A DNA stretch of 64,000 nucleotides from an uncultured Methylobacillus sp. (GCA_946478865.1 CAMLDO010000008.1:1-64000); one strand, 5' to 3'; shown: positions 17,317-26,626, numbered from the stretch's first letter. Program-made: numbers and translations. The notes: generated by a model not told the origin, from the sequence alone.

Positions 17317-18285
17317 TCAAACCAGCATCGCCTTCAGATAGCTCGATCCGATGTTCATGCAATCGAAGGCATGCAAACCCAGATCATTGGCAAGGTCGAT
17401 ACACACATTGATACCGCGGCAACTGTTCCCGCGCTTGTCGAGCCGGGGCGAATAACTCGCGATTCCGATCTGTCGATTGACAACGGCCATCACGCCTCCG
17501 GCAACGCCGCTCTTGGCAGGAACACCCACACGATACGCCCATTGACCGGAATAGTCATACATGCCGCAGGTAAACATGATAGACAGCATGTTTTTCACAC
17601 ACTCGATATCGAACACCTCTTCGCCGGTCAGAGGGTTTTTTCCGAGATTCGCCAAAGTTGCTCCCATCATGGCGAGATCGCGACTGTTGACGAGGATGGA
17701 GCATTGGCGGAAATAGAGATCGAGCGCGGGCTCGACGTTTTCCGGGATCATTCCGAAATTGAGCAGTAGATGGGCGATGGCACGATTGCGATGCCCAGTG
17801 CGCGATTCGGACCGGTAAACCGCTTCATCCATCGTCAGCTCCCGGCCTGCGGCAGCGCTAAAGCGCGCCAGCATTTGCTCGAAGGCAAGCTCGCCATAAT
17901 GCTGGTATAGCAAGGCCGAGACCGTGATCGCGCCGGCATTGATCATCGGATTGTAAGGGCGATTTGTACCTGATTCGAGTTCGATGGAATTGAAGGCATC
18001 GCCGCTGGGTTCGACGCCGACGTGGGTAGCCACTTTAGCGTCGCCGTATGCTTCGAGCGCCATGCCGTATGTAAATGGCTTGGAAATGGACTGGATGGTG
18101 AAAAGACGATCCGAATTACCGATATCGAATACCCGGCCGTCGGTCGTGACTACGCAAATTCCGAAATCATCCGGATCGGCTTTGCCCAGCTCCGGAATGT
18201 AGGTTGCCACCTCCCCGTTGTCATTGCCTGCATGTTTGCGGTGCAGTTCCTCGATCAACTCTTGTAGCCTGTGCTTTTCCATCAT
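17317..18285 (-). CDS. glsA: Glutaminase
   Basis: 322 residues from the first of two adjacent ATGs (18285 or 18282), with AGGGAG just upstream; the 102-residue in-frame extension farther upstream has no family match and is left out. It hydrolyses glutamine to glutamate and ammonia. The serine-dependent beta-lactamase-like fold is shown by the catalytic Ser66-x-x-Lys69 in IQSISKPF, NPMINAGAI near 115, and the C-terminal PAKSGVAGG and SPRLDKRGNS. Length is close to the usual 305-320. It sits between the fecR operon and the divergent CHASE2-PP2C gene, with no obvious functional link to either. Confidence 0.93.
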   Translation of the reverse strand: MMEKHRLQELIEELHRKHAGNDNGEVATYIPELGKADPDDFGICVVTTDGRVFDIGNSDRLFTIQSISKPFTYGMALEAYGDAKVATHVGVEPSGDAFNSIELESGTNRPYNPMINAGAITVSALLYQHYGELAFEQMLARFSAAAGRELTMDEAVYRSESRTGHRNRAIAHLLLNFGMIPENVEPALDLYFRQCSILVNSRDLAMMGATLANLGKNPLTGEEVFDIECVKNMLSIMFTCGMYDYSGQWAYRVGVPAKSGVAGGVMAVVNRQIGIASYSPRLDKRGNSCRGINVCIDLANDLGLHAFDCMNIGSSYLKAMLV

Positions 18286-18611
18286 CTCCACTCCCTGAAG
18301 ACGATTAACTGGAATTCCCAGCATCGTGCCTCGCATCCCCTTTGATGAAGGCATAAAATTTGCAAGCAATCCGTGTGCCACTAAATAATCAAGACTAACC
18401 TTATAAAATATAGGACTATTCTGAAAATCAAGACCAAGTCTTTTGTCACAGAACTGCCTTTTAACGCAGCGCGGGCACCAATCCGGTGCATTGAAATGAT
18501 CGAAAGATATACAAGGGGTTATCGCGTGAATCCTTGTTTTGCAGAGTCTCCTTCCAGGGGGCGTCGCCATCGTGTAACACTGTTGCAACAATTCACGGCC
18601 TAGAATATTTC
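18286..18611. other. Divergent intergenic region, glsA / CHASE2-PP2C
   Basis: This 326-bp gap serves two divergent genes. An AT-rich stretch (about 18383-18425, with TTATAAAATATAGG) stands out from the GC-rich surroundings and probably holds promoters. A 10-bp perfect palindrome, TGTTGCAACA, lies at 18581-18590, 21 bp before the CHASE2-PP2C start. I see no RNA gene or convincing -35/-10 pair, and no Shine-Dalgarno site before the ATG at 18612. Confidence 0.5.
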
Positions 18612-20729
18612 ATGAAAATAGGCCTAAGCTGGTTAAGGAAAATTTCCCCCTATCTGAGTGGATGGCCCGCTCCCGCAGGTCTCCTTTTGCTGATTGGCCT
18701 GCACTTCTTTCATGGCCTGCCTTATCAGGATGTTCTCAGGGCCTACTCCTTCGACCTGTATCAGGTCGTTCAACCCCGCGAACGCATCTCCGCGCCCGTT
18801 CTCATCATCGACATCGACGAAGAAAGTCTGCAGCGTTTCGGCCAATGGCCCTGGCCGCGCAGCCTTCTGGCGCAAATGCTGGATAAGTTGTGGGAAATGG
18901 AGCCGGCAGCAGTCGCCTTCGATATCCTCATGCCCGAGCCCGACCGCAGCTCTCCTTGCGAGGCTACGCAGTACATTCCCGACATCGACGCCAAATTGAT
19001 TCGGCAAATCTGTGCGTTGCCGAGCAACGACCGTATGCTGGCGACTGCGTTGCAGCGCGGCAATTCCGTGTTGGGCATGGCTGGCATCGACATGGCGGAC
19101 ATGAAAACCCTGCATGCGGCGCCCGTGCGCATCCAGGGCGATGACCCCAGTCCCAGCCTGCGACGCTTCAATAGTGCGCTGACCAATGTTGCGGAGCTGG
19201 AACAGGCCGCGCGCGGACATGCGATCCTGAGTACCGATATCGAGCGCGGCATCGTGCGCCGTGTCCCCTTGGTCGCCATGGTGTCGGACACCATGCTGCC
19301 CTCGCTTTCGCTGGAAATGCTGCGCGTCGCGAGCGGCAGCCAGAGCTTTACCGTGCGTGGCTCGCCCAGAGGCGTGAGCGCAGCGGGCCTGCCCGATCTC
19401 ATGATCCCCACACAAGAGGATGGCTCGCTCTGGGTTCACTACAGCCCTCATGATCCTGCCCGCTTCATCTCCGCCACGCATCTGCTCGATGGCAGCCTCG
19501 ATCCTGAAATGCTGAAGCAGAAGCTGGTCCTGATCGGGTTTTCCGGGCTGGGGCTGGTGGATTTTCCCAGCACCGCACTGGGAGAGCGCGTTCCCGGCGT
19601 CGAAGTGCATGCGCAAATCCTGGAATCGATTTTCGACGGCACCACCCTGCTTCGCCCGCACTGGGCGCTCTGGGCAGAAGGTGTCGTCATGCTGCTGCTC
19701 GGGTTGCTGGTCATCATCGCCTTCCCGCATATGGGTACCCGCTACCGCGTGCTCGGGCTGGTAGTCGTCATCGCACTTCTGCTCGGCGGAGGCTTCTACG
19801 CTTACAGCCAGCATCACCTGCTGATCGATGTCGCCTCGCCCATGACGCTATTCGTATTCATGTTCGGCGCCATGCTGGCCGACTCGCTCATACGTGAAGA
19901 AGTGCAGTTGCAGACGCTCGAAGCGGATCTCCGTGCCCAGCGCGAGCAGGCGGCCAAGACGCGCGGTGAAATGGAAGCCGCTATGCGCTTCCAGATGGGC
20001 ATCGTGCCCAATGCAGCACAAGCGTTCGCCGATGAGCCCCGCATCGATATTGCCGCGCGCATGCAGCCGGCCAAGATGGTCGGGGGCGATCTCTACGACT
20101 GTTTCATGCTCGACGAGCACCGCATGTTCTTCAGCGTCGGCGACGTGTGCGGCAAGGGCGTCCCCGCCAGCCTGTTCATGGTCATCAGCAAGACGCTCTG
20201 GAAAAGCGTGGCGTTGCGCGACGACACGCACTACATGAATCTGGGCAAGCTCATGCGGCAAGCCAATCTGGAAATTTCTCGCGACAACCCGGAAATGCTG
20301 TTCGTGACAGCCTTCGTCGGCCTGCTCGATTTACGTAATGGCGAGTTGATCTATTGCAATGCCGGCCACGAAAAACCGCTGATACTCGCCGAGGGATGCC
20401 ATCCGCGCGAGCTGGATGGCGTCGGCGGGCCGCCAGTGAGTATCGTCGAGGACTTCGAATACAAGACGCAGCGGTATCAGCTTTCCAGCCAGGAGTTCCT
20501 GTGCATTTTCAGCGACGGTGCGACGGAAGCCTTCAATGGAGCCGGCGAAGAGTACGGAAAACCGCGCCTGAGCGAAGGCTTGTCGCAAACGACGGACAGC
20601 ATGACCGCGGAAACGCTACTCGATACGGCATTCAGCAATATCGAGCGGTTCGTGGCCGGCGCGGAGCCGTCCGACGATCTGACGATGATGGTGGTGCGAT
20701 GGCGCGGCGCAGGGTTGCGCAGCGCATAA
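18612..20729 (+). CDS. CHASE2-PP2C (RsbU-like) membrane phosphatase
   Basis: 705 residues from the ATG at 18612, chosen because the first membrane helix follows at about 22-38; a TTG 78 bp upstream is possible but has no support. A large periplasmic CHASE2 domain (about 45-350; VLIIDIDEESLQRFGQWPWPR is diagnostic) is followed by three helices (about 360-435), a short coiled linker and a SpoIIE/PP2C phosphatase (about 480-700). Metal-binding motifs are intact: GGDLYDC, GDVCGKGVPASLF, FSDGATEAF and SDDLTMM. It should dephosphorylate the STAS protein encoded next to it in response to an envelope signal, triggering partner switching. No sigma factor is nearby. Confidence 0.92.
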   Translation: MKIGLSWLRKISPYLSGWPAPAGLLLLIGLHFFHGLPYQDVLRAYSFDLYQVVQPRERISAPVLIIDIDEESLQRFGQWPWPRSLLAQMLDKLWEMEPAAVAFDILMPEPDRSSPCEATQYIPDIDAKLIRQICALPSNDRMLATALQRGNSVLGMAGIDMADMKTLHAAPVRIQGDDPSPSLRRFNSALTNVAELEQAARGHAILSTDIERGIVRRVPLVAMVSDTMLPSLSLEMLRVASGSQSFTVRGSPRGVSAAGLPDLMIPTQEDGSLWVHYSPHDPARFISATHLLDGSLDPEMLKQKLVLIGFSGLGLVDFPSTALGERVPGVEVHAQILESIFDGTTLLRPHWALWAEGVVMLLLGLLVIIAFPHMGTRYRVLGLVVVIALLLGGGFYAYSQHHLLIDVASPMTLFVFMFGAMLADSLIREEVQLQTLEADLRAQREQAAKTRGEMEAAMRFQMGIVPNAAQAFADEPRIDIAARMQPAKMVGGDLYDCFMLDEHRMFFSVGDVCGKGVPASLFMVISKTLWKSVALRDDTHYMNLGKLMRQANLEISRDNPEMLFVTAFVGLLDLRNGELIYCNAGHEKPLILAEGCHPRELDGVGGPPVSIVEDFEYKTQRYQLSSQEFLCIFSDGATEAFNGAGEEYGKPRLSEGLSQTTDSMTAETLLDTAFSNIERFVAGAEPSDDLTMMVVRWRGAGLRSA

Positions 20730-20772
20730 GAATTTTTGTTGTTTTCTTAAACTTGAAACCAAAGGGGTAAAC

Positions 20773-21114
20773 ATGAATATCACCGACGAACATCTGAGCA
20801 ACGAGATCTACAAGATCAATCTCGAAGGCCGCATGGATATCGAGGGCGTGGGAAGCATCGAAACAAAATTCGCCGGCATGACCGCTTCGCCGCGCCAGGC
20901 CATCATCGTCGACATGTCCGCAGTGCCTTACATGTCCTCGATCGGCATCCGCGCGCTGCTGATGAATGCCAAATCCGTCACCAAGCGCCAGGGCAAATTC
21001 GTGATCCTCAACCCGGAGCCGAACGTGAAGAACGTGCTCGTCACCTCGGGCATCGATCAGTTGATTCCGATCTACAGCGATCTGGAGCAGGCAAAAACGG
21101 CCGTAATGCCCTGA
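20773..21114 (+). CDS. STAS-domain anti-sigma-factor antagonist
   Basis: 113 residues, one STAS domain (RsbV/SpoIIAA type). The phospho-acceptor region reads DMSAVPYMSSIGIRAL (about residues 54-69), with Ser in the SSIG loop the likely site. AAAGGGG precedes the ATG. It lies between the PP2C phosphatase and the kinase genes, the standard order of a partner-switching module: unphosphorylated STAS binds the kinase/anti-sigma factor and frees its target. Confidence 0.92.
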   Translation: MNITDEHLSNEIYKINLEGRMDIEGVGSIETKFAGMTASPRQAIIVDMSAVPYMSSIGIRALLMNAKSVTKRQGKFVILNPEPNVKNVLVTSGIDQLIPIYSDLEQAKTAVMP

Positions 21115-21136
21115 ACGAGGCGGGAAGCACCAGTAT

Positions 21137-21151
21137 GGAGATGACACATTG
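21137..21151 (+). promoter_or_regulatory. GGAG ribosome-binding site fixing a TTG start
   Basis: GGAG at 21137-21140 sits 8 bp before TTG (21149-21151). The nearby ATG codons (21135, 21141) are out of frame and lead to a stop within a few codons, so the kinase start is the TTG. The rare start may hold the kinase level below that of the STAS protein. Confidence 0.6.
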
Positions 21152-21571
21152 AATACCGCATCCGAATACAGCCTGGTCATTCCCAATCAAATCGCCGCCC
21201 TGCGCAAGATGAGCGAATGGCTGCAATCCGTACTCGAAGAGATGGGCATGAACGACCAGATCATGTTCCGCTTCGACCTTTGCGCCAACGAAGCGGTCAG
21301 CAATGTCATCGGGTATGCCTATCCCGATGCGGGCGAACACGAAATCTCGCTGCGCATTGTGCGCAACGCAGAACGCCTCAGCCTGGAAATCAAGGACGAC
21401 GGCCTGCCCTACAACCCGCTGGAGAGGTCGAAACACGCCATGCCGGCGAGTCTTGAAGAGGCTGAAATCGGCGGCCTCGGCGTCGACCTCATCCGGGAGT
21501 ACATGGATCATTGCGACTACCTGCGCGAAGCAGGAAAAAACATCCTCACGCTCACCGTGATGGTGGAGTGA
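21149..21571 (+). CDS. RsbW/SpoIIAB-like serine kinase (anti-sigma factor type)
   Basis: 140 residues of a GHKL ATPase. The N box is NEAVSNVIGYAYP (about residues 48-60), the G1 box DDGLPYNPL (about 83-91) and the G2-like segment GGLGVDLIREYMD (about 109-121). The next in-frame ATG is 20 codons in and would cut the fold, so the TTG start is used. This protein should phosphorylate the STAS partner and hold back an unknown target (a sigma factor or other effector encoded elsewhere). Confidence 0.9.
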   Translation: MNTASEYSLVIPNQIAALRKMSEWLQSVLEEMGMNDQIMFRFDLCANEAVSNVIGYAYPDAGEHEISLRIVRNAERLSLEIKDDGLPYNPLERSKHAMPASLEEAEIGGLGVDLIREYMDHCDYLREAGKNILTLTVMVE

Positions 21572-21588
21572 GGATGCTCAAGCGGCGC

Positions 21589-22770
21589 TCAGCTTCCCTT
21601 GCGGGGCTGGGCGCTCTCCTTTTCATTTGAAGAAACGCGTACAGCCTGCCCCTCGGCGATACCGTCGGGCGGATTCTCGATCACGCGATCCGTCGGCGCC
21701 AGCCCGGCGCTGACTTCCACCGTCTTGCCCATGTCGCGCGCCAGCGTTACCTGCTTGAGGCGCGTCTTGCCATCATCCGCCACAATCGCCACCTGCAGGC
21801 CGGACTTGTCGAAAATCAGCGCGCTGGAAGGAATGCTGAGTGCGGCCACCGTGTTCGGCAACTTGAGATTCACGTTGGCGTAACCGCCGGGCAGCAACTG
21901 GTTGTCGCGGTTATCCACGAACAGCTGTACCAGCATCGCACCCGAAGCGGCATCCACCGCCTGCGAAGCGGATTCTACTGTCGCGGTGTAGGTCTTGTCC
22001 GGACGTTCCGGCACAGTGATATTGGCCGTGGTGCCCGGCTTGATGCTGCCGACATAGTTTTGCGGCACGTTGACGAACAGGCGCAGCTTGCGCGTATCCG
22101 ATACTTCGAAAAGCGCCGGACCGTTGCTGCCGCCTTCGGTAATAAGCGCACCGACGTCGGTGTTGCGCGCAGTCACTGTGCCGTCGAACGGCGCGACGAT
22201 ATGCGCGAAACCGCGCGTGGCCACGAGACGATCCACATTGGCTTGCGCCGCCTTGGTCATGGCCTGCTTGGCCTCGTAATCGCCCTTCTTCTCGTCCACT
22301 TCCTGCGGCGACACGGCGCCCGAATCGAGCAGCCCCACCCAGCGTTCGGCGGTCGTCTTGGCGAGCGCCTCGTTGGCCTTGGCGGTCGCGAGATCGGCGC
22401 GTGCCTGCAACAGCTTCTGGTCGAGATCCGGCGTCTCGACATCTGCCAGAACCTGCCCGGACTTCACCCGCATGCCAATATCGACGTACCACTTCTTGAG
22501 GTAGCCGTTGGTGCGCGCATAGATCGGCGCCTTGGCATAAGCCTCGAAACGCGCCGGCAAGGCAATGCTGGATACCTCGCCGCTCGCGCCCGGCACGATC
22601 ACGCTGACGCTGGGCACCGATTGTTCCAGCGTCCACTTTTCCAGCTTCTGGTTGCTATTGGCGCGTGTCGCGATGCCGGTGACCACGACCACGCCCGCTA
22701 CCGCGAGGGCAACGAGGCCGCCGATGCGCAAGGCGTGGCGGGATTGGGATTGCGGACGATCAGATGGCAT
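21589..22770 (-). CDS. RND efflux periplasmic adaptor (MFP)
   Basis: 393 residues from the ATG at 22770, which has GGAG a few bases upstream and overlaps the pump stop by 11 bp; an in-frame start at 22800 is less likely. One N-terminal membrane anchor (about 15-35) is followed by a lipoyl-like half motif (YARTNGYLKKWYVDIGMRVKSG split by a helical hairpin rich in Ala/Lys/Glu), the second lipoyl half (FAHIVAPFDGTVTARN) and beta-barrel domains. It bridges the inner-membrane pump to an outer-membrane channel. Gene order is pump first, then adaptor, which is somewhat unusual; the operon has no TolC gene. Confidence 0.92.
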   Translation of the reverse strand: MPSDRPQSQSRHALRIGGLVALAVAGVVVVTGIATRANSNQKLEKWTLEQSVPSVSVIVPGASGEVSSIALPARFEAYAKAPIYARTNGYLKKWYVDIGMRVKSGQVLADVETPDLDQKLLQARADLATAKANEALAKTTAERWVGLLDSGAVSPQEVDEKKGDYEAKQAMTKAAQANVDRLVATRGFAHIVAPFDGTVTARNTDVGALITEGGSNGPALFEVSDTRKLRLFVNVPQNYVGSIKPGTTANITVPERPDKTYTATVESASQAVDAASGAMLVQLFVDNRDNQLLPGGYANVNLKLPNTVAALSIPSSALIFDKSGLQVAIVADDGKTRLKQVTLARDMGKTVEVSAGLAPTDRVIENPPDGIAEGQAVRVSSNEKESAQPRKGS

Positions 22771-25700
22771 TTGGTTCTCCGTTAAGCGTAGGTTCTGCAA
22801 CAGGTTTACGGTAATTGCGGTGGACGATGCTGAACACCACCGGCACGAACAACAGGGTCGCGATGGTCGCGAAAATCAGGCCGCCGATCACGGCGCGGCC
22901 GAGCGGCGCGTTCTGCTCGCCGCCCTCGCCCAGGCCCAACGCCATCGGCGCCATGCCGATGATCATCGCGAGCGCAGTCATGAGCACCGGACGGAAGCGC
23001 ACGAAACCGGCCTCGATCGCGGCCTGCGTCGCGTTGCCCAGCGCTTCGAGACGCTCGCGGGCGAAACTGATCACCAGCACGCTGTTGGCGGTGGCGACGC
23101 CCATACACATGATAGCCCCGGTGAGCGCCGGCACGGACAGCGGCGTGAAGGTCGCGAACAGCATCCATACGATGCCCGCCAGCGCCGCCGGCAGAGCCAT
23201 GATGATCACGAACGGATCGCTCCATGACTGGAAGTTGACCACGATGAGCAGGTAGATCAGCACGATGGCGCCGATGAGACCGAACAGCAGGCCCGAGAAC
23301 GAATCGTTCATGGTCTTCACCTGACCCAGCATTTCCACCTTGGCGCCCTTGGGCACCTGGCCGGCGGTCTCGTCGAGAATCTTGCGGATATCCGCCGATA
23401 CCGCGCCGAGATCGCGCCCTTGCGTGCTGGCGTGAATCTGCACCATGGACTGGATGTCGTACTGGCTTACCACGGCATTCGCCATGCCGCGCTCGAAGGT
23501 CGCGAGTGCGCCCAGCGTCTGTGGGGCCACGCCCGTGTTGTTGCCGCCGATGGGCAGGCCGGCCAGTTCCGTGAGGTTGTCCAGGCGATACTGCGGCGTC
23601 TGCATCACGATGGGGTACGACACGCCGTTGTCCGGGTTGAGCCAGAAGGTTGGCGCAATCTGCGAACTGCCAGCGAGATTCACCACGAGGCTATTGGTCA
23701 CGTCGCGTGCAGTCAGGCCCAGTTCCTGTGCCCGGGTGCGGTCGATATTGATATCGAAACGCGGCACGGTACGCGCCTGCTGGATGCGGACGTCGGCGAT
23801 GCCCGGCACCTGACGGATTTTTTCCAGCAGACTGTTGGCGTAATTGAAGCCGTCATCCATCTTGCCGCCGCGAATCTGGATATCGATAGGCGCGGGCGAA
23901 CCGAAATTGAGGATCTGGCTCACGATGTCCGCCGGCGGGAAGGAGAACGTAGTACCGGGGAACAGATGCGGCAACTGCTCGCGCAACTGGCTCACGTAAT
24001 CCGCAGTGGGCGCGTGCCCTTCCTTGAGCGCGATGGAAATGTCGCCGTCCTGCGAGCCGATCACGCCGGTGTTGTTGTAGGTCAGGTTGATCGAACTGAT
24101 CGGCATGCCGATGTTGTCCACGATGGACTCGATCTCGCCCGGTGGGATGATGCGCTTGATCGCTTCCTGGATCGTCGCAAAGCGCGCAGCGGTTTCCTCC
24201 ACGCGGGTACCGACCGGCACGCGCACGTGCATGAGAATCTGGCCGCTATCCACGGAAGGGAAGAAATTCCGGCCGAGGAATGGGATCAGCGCCGAGGACA
24301 GCAGCACCAGGGCCATGAAGCCGACCACGAACTTGCGGCGATTGGAGAGCGCGAGTTCGAGAATGTCGCGGTAGCCTTCGCGGAAACGCTCGAATCTATC
24401 CTCGAAACCGCGCTGAAAGCGCACCAGCGGATTACGCGAAGGCGGCAGCGAAATGCTGTTGCCGTGCAGGTCGGTATGTGCGCCATGCGGCTTGAGCAGG
24501 TATTTCGCCATGGTCGGCACCAGCGTGCGCGACAGGATGAAGGAGCTGATCATCGCGAACATCACCGCAAGCGCCATCGGCACGAACAGGAAGCGCGCGA
24601 TGCCTTCGAGGAAGAACATCGGCACGAATACGATACAGATACACAGCAGCGACACGAAGGCCGGCGTGACGATCTGCGCCGCGCCGTCGAGGATCGCCGT
24701 TTCCACATCCTTGCCCTGCTCCAGGTGCCAGTTGATGTTCTCGATGGTCACGGTCGCATCGTCGACGAGAATACCCACGGCGAGCGCGAGCCCGCCCAGC
24801 GTCATGATGTTGAGCGTCTCGCCCATGGCCGCGAGCGCGGCGATCGCGCCCAGGATGGAAAGCGGAATCGAGATCGCGATGATCACGGTCGAGCGCCAGC
24901 TGCCGAGGAACAGCAGGATCATGAGGCTGGTCAGAGCCGCCGCGATCACGCCTTCGAACGCCACCCCCTTGATCGCCGCACGCACGAACAGCGACTGATC
25001 GTTGATCGGCTTGACGGTGAGTGCCTCGGGCAGCGTCGGCTTGATTTCCTCGAGCTTGGCCTTGACGCCCGACACGATATCCAGCGTCGATGTCGCGCCG
25101 TTCTTGAGCACCGACATCAGCACCGAACGGTCGCCGTCCACGTGCACGACATTGGTCTGCGGCGGATTGCCGTCGCGCACATGCGCCACGTCGCGAATGT
25201 AGACCATCGCGCCGTTGACCGCCTTCACCGGCAGGTTGTTGAGCTCCTCGATCGCGGAAGGCGCATTGTTAAGCCGGATCGTGTATTCGTGGCTGCCGAT
25301 CTTCTGCGTACCCACCGGCAGAATGAGGTTCTGCGCTGCGAGAGCGTTGGCGACGTCCTGCGCGGAGAGTCCACGCGACTGCAAGGCCTTGGGATCGAGG
25401 TCGATCTGCACCTGGCGCTGCTTGCCGCCGAATGGGTACGGGATGGCGGCGCCCTGCACGGTCACCAGACGCGTACGAATCACGTTGAGGCCGAGATCGC
25501 CCAGCGCCTGCTCGGACATGCCCTTGCCCGACAGCGCCACCTGCAGGATAGGCACGGTGGACGCGTTGTAGTTGATGATCAAAGGCGGCGTGGTACCCAC
25601 CGGCATCTGCCGCGTCACGGTCTGCGATACAGCAGTTACCTGCGCATTGGCCGTGGCGATATCGACTCCCGGATGGAAGAAAATCTTGACGATGGCGAAA

Positions 25701-25966
25701 CCGGTATAGGAATTGGCTTCGATGTGTTCGATGTCGTTGACGGTCGTGGTCAGCACGCGCTCATACAGCGTAGTGATGCGCCCGGCCATGTCGTCCGGCG
25801 GCAGACCGGTGTATTGCCAGGCAACCGCGATCACCGGGATGCGGATTTCAGGGAAGATATCGACCGGCGTACGCAGCGCTGCAAGAACGCCCATGATGAG
25901 CAGCAGCACCGACATTACGACGAAGGTGTAAGGCTTGTGCAGGGCGATTCTTACTATATTTATCAT
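22760..25966 (-). CDS. RND multidrug-type efflux pump (HAE family)
   Basis: 1068 residues, normal for RND pumps. It shows twelve membrane helices in two repeats with large periplasmic loops. The proton-relay helix 4 reads LAVGILVDDATVTIEN; the paired aspartates mark the hydrophobe/amphiphile efflux type rather than the heavy-metal type. Helix 1 ends in RTPVDIFPEI. The pump is the first gene of the operon, followed by the adaptor, and is divergent from a MarR gene with a shared control region containing a perfect palindrome. Substrates are unknown; the MarR link suggests induction by toxic organics or phenolics (inference). Confidence 0.93.
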   Translation of the reverse strand: MINIVRIALHKPYTFVVMSVLLLIMGVLAALRTPVDIFPEIRIPVIAVAWQYTGLPPDDMAGRITTLYERVLTTTVNDIEHIEANSYTGFAIVKIFFHPGVDIATANAQVTAVSQTVTRQMPVGTTPPLIINYNASTVPILQVALSGKGMSEQALGDLGLNVIRTRLVTVQGAAIPYPFGGKQRQVQIDLDPKALQSRGLSAQDVANALAAQNLILPVGTQKIGSHEYTIRLNNAPSAIEELNNLPVKAVNGAMVYIRDVAHVRDGNPPQTNVVHVDGDRSVLMSVLKNGATSTLDIVSGVKAKLEEIKPTLPEALTVKPINDQSLFVRAAIKGVAFEGVIAAALTSLMILLFLGSWRSTVIIAISIPLSILGAIAALAAMGETLNIMTLGGLALAVGILVDDATVTIENINWHLEQGKDVETAILDGAAQIVTPAFVSLLCICIVFVPMFFLEGIARFLFVPMALAVMFAMISSFILSRTLVPTMAKYLLKPHGAHTDLHGNSISLPPSRNPLVRFQRGFEDRFERFREGYRDILELALSNRRKFVVGFMALVLLSSALIPFLGRNFFPSVDSGQILMHVRVPVGTRVEETAARFATIQEAIKRIIPPGEIESIVDNIGMPISSINLTYNNTGVIGSQDGDISIALKEGHAPTADYVSQLREQLPHLFPGTTFSFPPADIVSQILNFGSPAPIDIQIRGGKMDDGFNYANSLLEKIRQVPGIADVRIQQARTVPRFDINIDRTRAQELGLTARDVTNSLVVNLAGSSQIAPTFWLNPDNGVSYPIVMQTPQYRLDNLTELAGLPIGGNNTGVAPQTLGALATFERGMANAVVSQYDIQSMVQIHASTQGRDLGAVSADIRKILDETAGQVPKGAKVEMLGQVKTMNDSFSGLLFGLIGAIVLIYLLIVVNFQSWSDPFVIIMALPAALAGIVWMLFATFTPLSVPALTGAIMCMGVATANSVLVISFARERLEALGNATQAAIEAGFVRFRPVLMTALAMIIGMAPMALGLGEGGEQNAPLGRAVIGGLIFATIATLLFVPVVFSIVHRNYRKPVAEPTLNGEPNAI

Positions 25967-26040
25967 GGGGTTCCCGACGCAGTTGATATACTGTGAACTG
26001 TTTTCGATTGCAGCCGTCTATAAAAGTTGCAATAGCAGTA

Positions 26041-26054
26041 GTTGCATATGCAAC
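26041..26054. promoter_or_regulatory. Perfect 14-bp palindrome, likely MarR operator
   Basis: GTTGCATATGCAAC is its own reverse complement. A further GTTGCA half-site lies 15 bp to the left (26026). It sits between the divergent marR-like gene and the RND pump, beside a TATAAA (26019-26024) that could be a -10 box. MarR dimers bind such palindromes and usually repress their own gene and the divergent efflux operon. Confidence 0.65.
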
Positions 26055-26068
26055 ATTCTAAACCTATC

Positions 26069-26560
26069 ATGAACGCAATGACAACCGGAGTTGATCCCGC
26101 AGTGCAGGAAAATTTTTATAGTGGCGAAACCTACGTGTGCGGCGAGTCTGTGGCTTCCCTCATCAAATATGCGATGCAAGCCTTCCACCGCACCGTCGAT
26201 GCCAAGGTCGTAGACTACGATCTCACGTCCATGCAATGGGCGCCCCTGCTGCTGCTCGCGAGCGGCAAGGCTTCGACCGCCGCCGAACTCGCGCGCTGCA
26301 ACAACGTGGACACCAGCACCATGACGCGCATGCTGGATCGCCTGGAAAGCAAGGGCCTGTTGACCCGCAAGCGCAACAGCAACGACCGCCGCGTGTTCGA
26401 TCTCGAGCTGACCGAGGAAGGACGCCGCCTCGCGCAAAAGATTCCGTTCCTCATCGCGGAAAGCCTCAATCAGCACCTGCGCGGATTCACCCGCGAGGAG
26501 TTCGACATCATGGAAAACCTGCTGCGCCGCTTTATCGCGGCCGAGAAGGTCCCGGCCTAG
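26069..26560 (+). CDS. MarR-family transcriptional regulator
   Basis: 163 residues if started at the ATG at 26069. ATGs at 26048 (inside the operator palindrome) and 26078 are also possible, and none has a clear Shine-Dalgarno site. The winged helix-turn-helix spans about residues 65-130: STAAELARCNNVDTSTMTRML is the recognition helix region and NSNDRRVFDLELTEEG the wing. It is divergent from the RND pump and adaptor and very probably represses them. The ligand is unknown. Confidence 0.9.
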   Translation: MNAMTTGVDPAVQENFYSGETYVCGESVASLIKYAMQAFHRTVDAKVVDYDLTSMQWAPLLLLASGKASTAAELARCNNVDTSTMTRMLDRLESKGLLTRKRNSNDRRVFDLELTEEGRRLAQKIPFLIAESLNQHLRGFTREEFDIMENLLRRFIAAEKVPA

Positions 26561-26575
26561 CGAATATTGCGGGCG

Positions 26576-26603
26576 CAAAAAAAGCCGCGAATGCGGCTTT
26601 TTT
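26576..26603. terminator. Bidirectional rho-independent terminator
   Basis: AAAAAAGCCGC (26578-26588), loop GAAT, GCGGCTTTTTT (26593-26603). The run of A on one side and T on the other makes it work on both strands. It separates the convergent marR-like gene and the small gene at 26627-26965. Confidence 0.9.
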
Positions 26604-26626
26604 CATTTCTGGGCAGCGAACTCGAA

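Noticed and set aside
17317..18591. N-terminally extended glutaminase (424 residues)
   Set aside because: The extra 102 residues are unlike any glutaminase and come from the AT-rich promoter region; the two ATGs at 18285/18282 have a good ribosome-binding site.
23420..25996. 858-codon plus-strand open frame opposite the RND pump
   Set aside because: It is a shadow of the high-GC pump gene: Arg/His/Asp-rich composition, no domain, no ribosome-binding site.
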